Of a DNA stretch of 64,000 nucleotides, positions 57,531 through 64,000 are shown one piece after another (within the stretch, counting starts at the first letter, position 1; every line of letters begins with the position of its first letter). The translations under genes and the position numbers were made by a program. This DNA is from Hysterangium stoloniferum (lineage: Eukaryota; Basidiomycota; Agaricomycetes; Hysterangiales; Hysterangiaceae). The notes below the pieces were generated by a model. The model was given only the letters and a program-made list of their open reading frames with translations, did no database searches and was not told the origin of the DNA. The DNA lies in contig WHVD01000010.1 of assembly GCA_015178975.1 (NCBI GenBank), positions 248,001 through 312,000 of the forward strand, in the 5' to 3' direction.

Positions 57531-58800
57531 GGCAACAGTGAGTGTTGACGTTTGAGCAGGCTAAGTTGAAAATTTCACGTGACTCGACGCGACGCAGTCG
57601 GAAAGATTTAGCTCGATGGGACGGTCTTCATAAAGTATCATGTACACTTGAAACCGTAATATTTAAAACATATTATTCTTGGATAATTGAGGAACTGTTG
57701 ACCGTGGGGAGATGAATAGTAGTAAGTAAGCCGCCCCCCGTAGATGCACCCTTTTGATGATATTTTTCAATTGTTGAGCTCACGACACATAGGGACAAGG
57801 AAATGAGCAGCCGTGGCAGTCATACCCATGCTATGGACGAACAAATGAACACTTCATTTGATATACATCATTACACCACCCCCAGAATTATCCAGTGAGA
57901 CTATATGGCCCGAAGGCTCACACCTGGAGGGTTGGCGTTGTTTGTGATGCTTTATGGGAGGGAGGCTTCTCTTTGACGAGAAGGATGTCGAGCTATTTTC
58001 GGTAAGACGAAAGCAGCTTCCTTGACAAGCCCCCTAATAGCTCCCTCGAAGCTGGCAATTTACCAGAACATGCTTCTTGTGGATGTTCAACAACGGATTA
58101 GCGTAGACGTTGGGTTATTCACCCTGATATACCCATTGGTACTCATTCTAACCCCCCGATATTCGTGACCAATCGTTTGTCTACCAATTCAAACCCAACG
58201 ATCATTACTGTACCATACCTCCCCCCTCCAGCGATAGACCCCTCACGCACCCCTGTAACCGACATCGTTCAAGAATCTAATCCACGCACGCGTCCATCTT
58301 GGTAGCCAAGTGCCTTCCAACGTCATCCAGTGTGACATCCTATCAGCCACTGCCAATCATGTCAGGTTGGGATGGGTTAATGGCGTCCAACGTCCACCTT
58401 CCCGCAAAGAGACTAAAAATCGCCTGCGGTATCAAACGTTTCATCTAACAATCCCGAAGCATTTTGAATGTTGTTGCTGTGGCAGCTTCAAGAACTACCG
58501 GTCCACCATCTGTCTTACTCTCCGTCTCCCTCTCAGTTACCATGTCCCCGCCGCGCTCGTTCCCCGCCTTTCTACGTTTTGTCTGGGATACACGTTTGCC
58601 AGAACATTCCTGCACTGAGGCATTTGCCTCTCGATATCACCTATCATCTTCATGGTATACATCTAGTCGCTAGTGTCGATGTGGCCGTGCCCGGTCCCCC
58701 TTCATCATATCTGCAGCATATTAGATCGAGGCATTGTCAAAATCCAGGGTCATATGTTCTATTATTAACGGGGAGCAGGCGCTGAGGGATATTGTTCCAA
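57531..58800. other. intergenic, no gene recognised
   Basis: Several short overlapping frames at 58310-58780 have no recognisable domain and a composition like intergenic DNA. It includes the upstream side of the hsp70 promoter. Confidence 0.5.
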
Positions 58801-58935
58801 GTTCTACCACCTTCTACCACCTTCTATACCCTTCTACAACCTTCTACAACCTTCTACAACCTTCTACAACCTTCTACAACCTTCTACAACCTTCCGCCAC
58901 CTTCTACAACTTTCCACCACCTTCCAGCACTTTCT
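58801..58935 (+). promoter_or_regulatory. step-type heat-shock element array, 14 TTC units
   Basis: Fourteen TTC triplets at exact 10-bp spacing (58803, 58813, … to about 58933), mostly as CTTCTACAAC. HSF binds nTTCn/nGAAn units; units separated by 5-bp gaps define the step-type heat-shock element. The array ends about 65 bp upstream of the TATA box of hsp70. Its identity as an HSE is inference from spacing, sequence and position; it is also a simple tandem repeat. Confidence 0.8.
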
Positions 58936-59000
58936 CAAAGACGCACAAATATGCCCGAGTGGTCTCAGTATTTCTCTGGTCTAAGGCTGTACTCGAACAC

Positions 59001-59008
59001 TATAAAAG
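59001..59008 (+). promoter_or_regulatory. TATA box of hsp70
   Basis: TATAAAAG, 96 bp upstream of the hsp70 start codon and just downstream of the TTC array. Confidence 0.8.
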
Positions 59009-59096
59009 AACGAGAATTATGTCTCGCTCAACAAACTCTCCCTTCGCCCTCATTAAAGACGGCCAGTACCAAACTTACTAATAATTCTCACTAAAC

Positions 59097-61414
59097 ATGC
59101 CAGCAACCAAAGCTATCGGAATTGATCTCGGAACAACTTATTCGTAAAGCCCCTTCTATGTATTTGATTTTGTTTTGTTTGCTGACGTCCATTTTATCTA
59201 GTTGCGTTGGCGTCTGGCAAAATGATCGTGTCGAAATCATCGCTAATGATCAGGGGAACCGCACTACCCCGTCGTATGTCTCATTCTCCGATACTGAACG
59301 ACTTATCGGAGACGCTGCAAAAAACCAGATTGCCATGAATCCTCACAACACGTAAGTAATGTCGCATATTGACTTGGTCTTCGCGATGTTGACAAAGGGT
59401 CTTGCAGTGTTTTTGATGCCAAGCGACTTATTGGTCGCAACTTCCACGATGCGGATGTCCAGTCTGACATGAAGCACTTCCCATTCAAAGTGGTCAATAG
59501 AGGTGACAAGCCTTCTGTCCAGATCGAGTACCGTGGGGAGACGAAGCAGTTTGTGAGTGTATTTACTTTCTTTTCTCCGTGTAAATTACTGATTTTATTT
59601 TTATTTTATAGACACCTGAGGAAATCTCCTCTATGATCCTCACTAAGATGAAAGAAACGGCCGAGGCCTATCTGGGAACGAGTGTCACTGATGCCGTTGT
59701 TACCGTCCCAGCTTATTTCAACGATTCCCAGCGACAAGCTACCAAAGACGCTGGTGTCATCGCCGGTCTGAACGTCCTTCGAATCATCAACGAACCTACA
59801 GCAGCTGCTATCGCCTACGGTCTTGACAAGAAAGTGGCCGGAGAACGCAATGTCTTGATCTTCGACTTGGGAGGGGGGACATTTGATGTTTCGCTGCTCA
59901 CTATTGATGATGGTATTTTCGAGGTGAAGGCTACCGCTGGAAATACTCATCTAGGTGGAGAGGATTTCGACAACCGTCTCGTTGATCATTTCGTCCAAGA
60001 ATTCAAGAGAAAGAACAAGAAAGGTGCGTTGATCGTATTTTTGGAGCGTCATTCTTCGTTGCTTATATTGTTTCTCATAGACATCAGTGATAACGCTAGG
60101 GCTCTTCGCCGTCTCCGTACCGCCTGCGAGCGCGCCAAGCGCACACTTTCATCCGCCGCTCAGACTAGCATCGAAATCGACTCTTTGTACGAGGGAATCG
60201 ACTTCTATACCTCCCTGACACGTGCACGCTTCGAAGAACTCTGCAACGACCTCTTCCGTAGCACCCTGGAGCCTGTTGAGAAAGTCCTTCGAGATGCCAA
60301 GATCGACAAGTCATCTGTGCACGAGATCGTCCTCGTTGGTGGCTCGACTCGTATCCCTCATATTATCAAGCTAGTTTCTGATTGTTTCAACGGCAAAGAG
60401 CCTAACCGTTCCATCAATCCTGACGAAGCTGTGGCTTACGGTGCTGCAGTTCAGGCAGCCATCCTTACGGGAGATACGTCTGAAAAGACTCAGGATGTCC
60501 TTCTGATTGATATCGCCCCATTAAGCACTGGGTGAGCTTTATTTTTATCCAACAACTCTTCAGCAACCGTACTGAGTTGTTTTGTAGTATCGAGACCGCC
60601 GGCGGTGTCATGACAGCCCTCATCCCGCGTGGAACAACCGTCCCGACCCAAAAATCGCAGACGTTCTCCACGTACGCCGACAATCAACCAAGTGTTTTGG
60701 TGAAGGTTTACGAAGGGGAGCGCTCCTTCACAAAGGATAACAATCTGCTTGGCAAGTTCGAACTTGCCGGGATCCCACCTGCGCCTCGTGGCGTTCCACA
60801 AATTGAAGTCTCGTTCGAGGTTGATGCGAATGGTATACTCAACGTGTCCGCTTCCGAAACGGCTTCTGGAAAGTCCAACCGTATCACCATCACGAATGAT
60901 AAGGGCCGTCTGTCGCAGGAGGAGATCAATCGCATGGTGGCGGAGGCCGAGAAATACAAAGGTAAGGAATATATCTTTGCTTAGCTTTCTATTTGCTAAC
61001 CGACATCTATCATTCTTTAGCTGAAGATGACGCTGAAGCATCTCGCATAGTCGCCAAAAATGGCCTTGAATCTTATGCTTACAATTTACGCAACTCACTA
61101 AGCGACGAGAAAGTTGCGAGCGCCATGGACCCGACTGACAAGTCGAAGTTGGATGCAGCAGTTTCTGAGATCATAAGATGGATTGACGCCTCCCATGCGG
61201 CTTCGAAGGAAGAATACGAGGTGCAACAGAAGGAACTCGAAGGGATTGCGAACCCAATAATGCAGAAGCTTTACGCTGCTGGTAGTGAGCGCCAGGCACC
61301 CTTTACTGCTGGCAGCAACGAGGGAGGTCCCAGTGTTGAAGAGGTGAAGTTTTTCTCTCATTTTGGCCTTTGGAATGATATGCTGACGGTTTTTATTCTG
61401 TCCAGGTTGATTAA
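59097..61414 (+). CDS. HSP70: cytosolic Hsp70 (SSA type), complete
   Basis: ATP-driven chaperone of cytosol/nucleus. Eight exons: 59097-59143, 59202-59351, 59408-59552, 59612-60023, 60081-60531, 60588-60961, 61021-61343, 61406-61414, introns 55-63 nt, GT-AG. Start [16 protein letters not shown]. ATPase motifs all present: [52 protein letters not shown]. Substrate domain [18 protein letters not shown] and [20 protein letters not shown]. The tail GPSVEE joins over the last intron to VD, giving the cytosolic EEVD end. The glycine-rich lid tail is short (about 640 residues in all). Promoter: step-type HSE array and TATA. Followed by a diverged tandem paralogue. Confidence 0.96.
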
Positions 61415-62546
61415 GCTTGCCGATAGAGTGGTTCGTCTAAAATCGCCTCAAATTCATGCCCAAGTCCAGTCCGATGGTCGGAGATATTTTATGAGACTAA
61501 TAACTTCGTAGGAATACTATGTTGGAAAATGTATTTTAACGGGAGCTTTATAATGGATCACGAATGGATAGTTTACAAAACTGCATCAAAGATATTTTCC
61601 GCTGAGATTTAGAAGGGAAAGTGAAGGTGCGATTGTGTTTGGACGAAAGATGAACAGTTTGACGGTGATGTGACTGTAAGCTTCGAGAGATAGCGTAATC
61701 CTTCAATGAGCTCTTACGAAGAGGAACGCGTAGAGTAGGAATAGGCTCCAATTCGAAAAAGTCCCCCTAACTAATGAGGAGTTCACCTATTTATGCTAGT
61801 CCTAGTAAGCTACATTCCCTAACGACATCTAATAAGCCTGAAACCCTTTAATGATCGAAAACTTCTAGTGTCCTATCTTTTACTCCTCACCATCTAAGAC
61901 TAGGGCGGTTACCCGCCCGATTCGAAGTCCGCCACCAGGTAGTCACGCAGAACATAATAGCACCAGGTAAAACGAGTCTACCTCATCAATTATGGTAAAA
62001 GCCTGATACCGGTTAGATGTAACAATTACTAGTCATTCACTGAAAAACTGTTGAAGTCATTTGTGCAGTTCTATATATAACCTCTTAGTGATAAACCTTC
62101 ACTATAACGTGTATTGTTATCTACCTATATAACCTAAGTAACAGTAAGAAAAGTATTAATGTAAAACAAGGGAAATGTGCATACCTCTCAGTGAGTGATA
62201 AACCTTTACTGAGAGGCTACACAATTGGTCTCCATTGTTAAGATCTAAACAAAAAAGGGGTGAAGGGGGGTCTATGTCCGGGGGCTGACGATAGAGATCA
62301 TACTAGTGAAGTGAGAGTATGGAAATTGAGAAAGAGAAAGTGGCACTTTCCCACACTTCCACTTCCCTGCCAAGAGTGAGCGCTCCATGACACTTCTTTT
62401 ACCACAGACGCGTAGGTGAACATATGTATGTACCCTTCTAGGGGCTGTGCCCGAACATCACAACAGGAAGGTCTCGACACAACTTTTAACATCGTCCACA
62501 TTTTCCTATTGAAAGTGTTTATCATCACTACTTATTCTGATTGAGC
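61415..62546. repeat. spacer between hsp70 copies with dispersed repeat
   Basis: 61676-61940 matches 5320-5600 in this window. The words CTCAGTGAGTGATAAACCTT and TAAACCTTTACTGAGAGG occur near 62095 and 62190. Likely an LTR remnant, termini not resolved. No TTC array is seen upstream of the second hsp70; 62340-62420 is C/T-rich only. Confidence 0.5.
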
Positions 62547-64000
62547 ATGGCACGGTCAGCCACCAAAGCTATCGGAATTGATCTCGGGACCATTTATTCG
62601 TAAGGCTCCTACTATATCTTAAATCTTGATTAATTTACTAACGTCCCCTTCTTCTAGTTGTGTTGGCGTGTGGCAAAATGACCATGTCGAAATCATTGCT
62701 AATGATCAGGGGAACCGCACTACCCCGTCATATGTGTCATTCTCCGAAACTGAACGACTTATCGGAGACGCTGCAAAAGACCAGATTGCAACGAATCCTC
62801 ACAACACGTAAGTGACCTCATACTCTTATTTGGTCTTTGCGATACTCAAAAAGGTTTTGCAGTATTTTTAATGTCAAGCGACTTATTGGTCGCAACTTCC
62901 AGCATGCGAATGTCCAGTCTGACATGAGGTACTTCCCATTCAAAGTCATCAACAAACGTGGCAAGCCTTCTATCAAGATTGAGCACCGTTATGAGACGAA
63001 GCAGCTTGTGAGTTTATTTACTTTCTCTTTCGCTTCTTAGTTACTGAATTTATTTTATTTTATAGATACCCGAGGAAATCTCCTCTATGATCCTCGCAAA
63101 ATTGAAAGAAACAGCCGAGGCTTATCTCGGAACGACCGTCACCGATGCTGTCGTCACGGTTCCAGTTTATTTCAACAACTACCAGCGACAAGCTACCAAA
63201 GACGCTGCTACTATCGCCGGCCTGAACGTCCTTCGAATCATAAACGAACCTACAGCAGCCGCTATCGCCTACGGTCTCGACAAGGAAGTGACTAGGGAAT
63301 GCAATGTCTTAATTTTCGACCTGGGAGGATGGTCATTCGATGTTTCACTGCTCACTATTGAAGACCACATTTTCCGGGTGAAGGCTACTGCTGGAAATAC
63401 TCATCTAGGTGGAGAGGATTTCGACAACCGTCTCGTCGATCACTTTGTCAATGAATTCAGAACGAAGAATATGATAGGTTTGTTAATCTCTCTCTCTCTC
63501 TTTTGGGAGGAGGGGGGGGCATTCCTCGTTTGCTTATACTGTTTCTCATAGACATCAGCAGTAATGCTAGAGCTCTTCGCCGTCTCCGCAAAGCCTGCGA
63601 GTACGCCAAACGCACGCTTTCATCCGCCACTCAAGCTTCCGTCGAAATTGACTCTCTGCACGAAGGAATTGATTTCTATACCTCCCTCACACGTCCGCGC
63701 TTCGAAGAACTCTGCGACGACCTCTTCCGCAGAACCTTGGAGCCCGTGGAGAAAGTCCTTCGAGTTGCCAAGGTCGACAGGTCCTCTATACACGAAATCA
63801 TCCTCGTTGGTGGCTCAACTCGTATCCCTCGCATTATCAAGCTTGTCTCCGAATATTTCAATGGCAAGGAGCCGAACCGTTCCATCAACCCTGACGAGGC
63901 TGTAGCTTATGGTGCTGCCGTTCAGGCTGCTATACTGGCGGGAGATAAGTCTGAAAGGATTCAGGATATCCTTCTAATGGATATTGTGCCAAGCAGCATC
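62547..64000 (+). CDS. Hsp70 paralogue with altered ATP-binding motifs, cut by window end
   Basis: Tandem copy of the gene at 59097. Exons 62547-62599, 62658-62807, 62863-63007, 63066-63477, 63552 to window end, with introns at the same positions as the first copy. No stop or frameshift in what is visible (about 480 codons). Changes at conserved places: DLGTTYS is [15 protein letters not shown] is DLGGWSFD (phosphate-binding loop), PAYFNDSQ is PVYFNNYQ. These suggest loss or strong change of ATPase activity, although the frame is kept. Could be a young pseudogene without stops, or an ATPase-poor paralogue. The substrate-binding domain is beyond the window. Confidence 0.88.

Noticed and set aside
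58310-58785. Short overlapping frames upstream of hsp70
   Set aside because: No domain, no intron structure, three frames open at once; treated as intergenic.
1-64000. CRISPR arrays or bacterial operon signals
   Set aside because: Tandem repeats present are spacer-free minisatellites or exon-intron units, and introns throughout show a eukaryotic genome.

Overview
The window looks like a repeat-rich basidiomycete (Agaricomycete-type) fungal chromosome segment. Genes are broken by many introns of about 50-57 bp with GT/AG borders. The intact genes are typical fungal ones: a DUF6535 membrane protein, an F-box-like protein, an FCY2-type nucleobase permease, a cyanase, an SDHAF3/ACN9-type LYR protein and cytosolic Hsp70. 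The mobile elements (copia, LTR families, a Ngaro/DIRS-like tyrosine-recombinase retrotransposon, Tc1/mariner) also fit a fungus. I cannot name the species. Exon borders were read by eye and are not transcript-supported.

Layout. 1-11.5 kb: a broken copia element (minus strand) cut by a solo LTR, LTR-like sequence, a 42-bp minisatellite and several solo LTRs. 11.7-19.3 kb: one large minus-strand gene (or two abutting genes) with an N-terminal four-helix DUF6535 membrane domain and about 28 tandem HEAT-like repeats, each encoded by its own 117-nt exon plus a 49-nt intron. 20.3-26.7 kb: a nested transposon stack (LTR > LTR > Tc1 > three LTRs, plus a sixth LTR), nearly every level closed by an exact target-site duplication. 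26.9-36.5 kb: more solo LTRs, a foldback element, a palindromic LTR pair, a GH3 beta-glucosidase remnant and a 15-bp x 11 minisatellite. 36.5-55.6 kb: a local duplication of an F-box gene and a purine-cytosine permease. The left copies are broken by LTRs; the right copies look intact; a decayed Ngaro-like retrotransposon (40.5-48.9 kb) sits between them and itself carries a 1.9-kb solo LTR and a 1-kb insert.

56-64 kb is the gene-rich end: cyanase and SDHAF3 (convergent), then two tandem hsp70 genes. The first, complete and ending in EEVD, has a promoter with fourteen TTC units at exact 10-bp spacing, a very long step-type heat-shock element. The second, cut by the window end, has lost conserved nucleotide-binding residues and lacks that promoter array.

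The most unusual features are the exon-intron amplified HEAT array behind a membrane domain, the giant heat-shock element, a set of hairpins (one with a compensatory change) shared between different LTR families, and CpG-to-TpG/CpA decay that follows the nesting order and has removed catalytic residues of the Ngaro enzymes.
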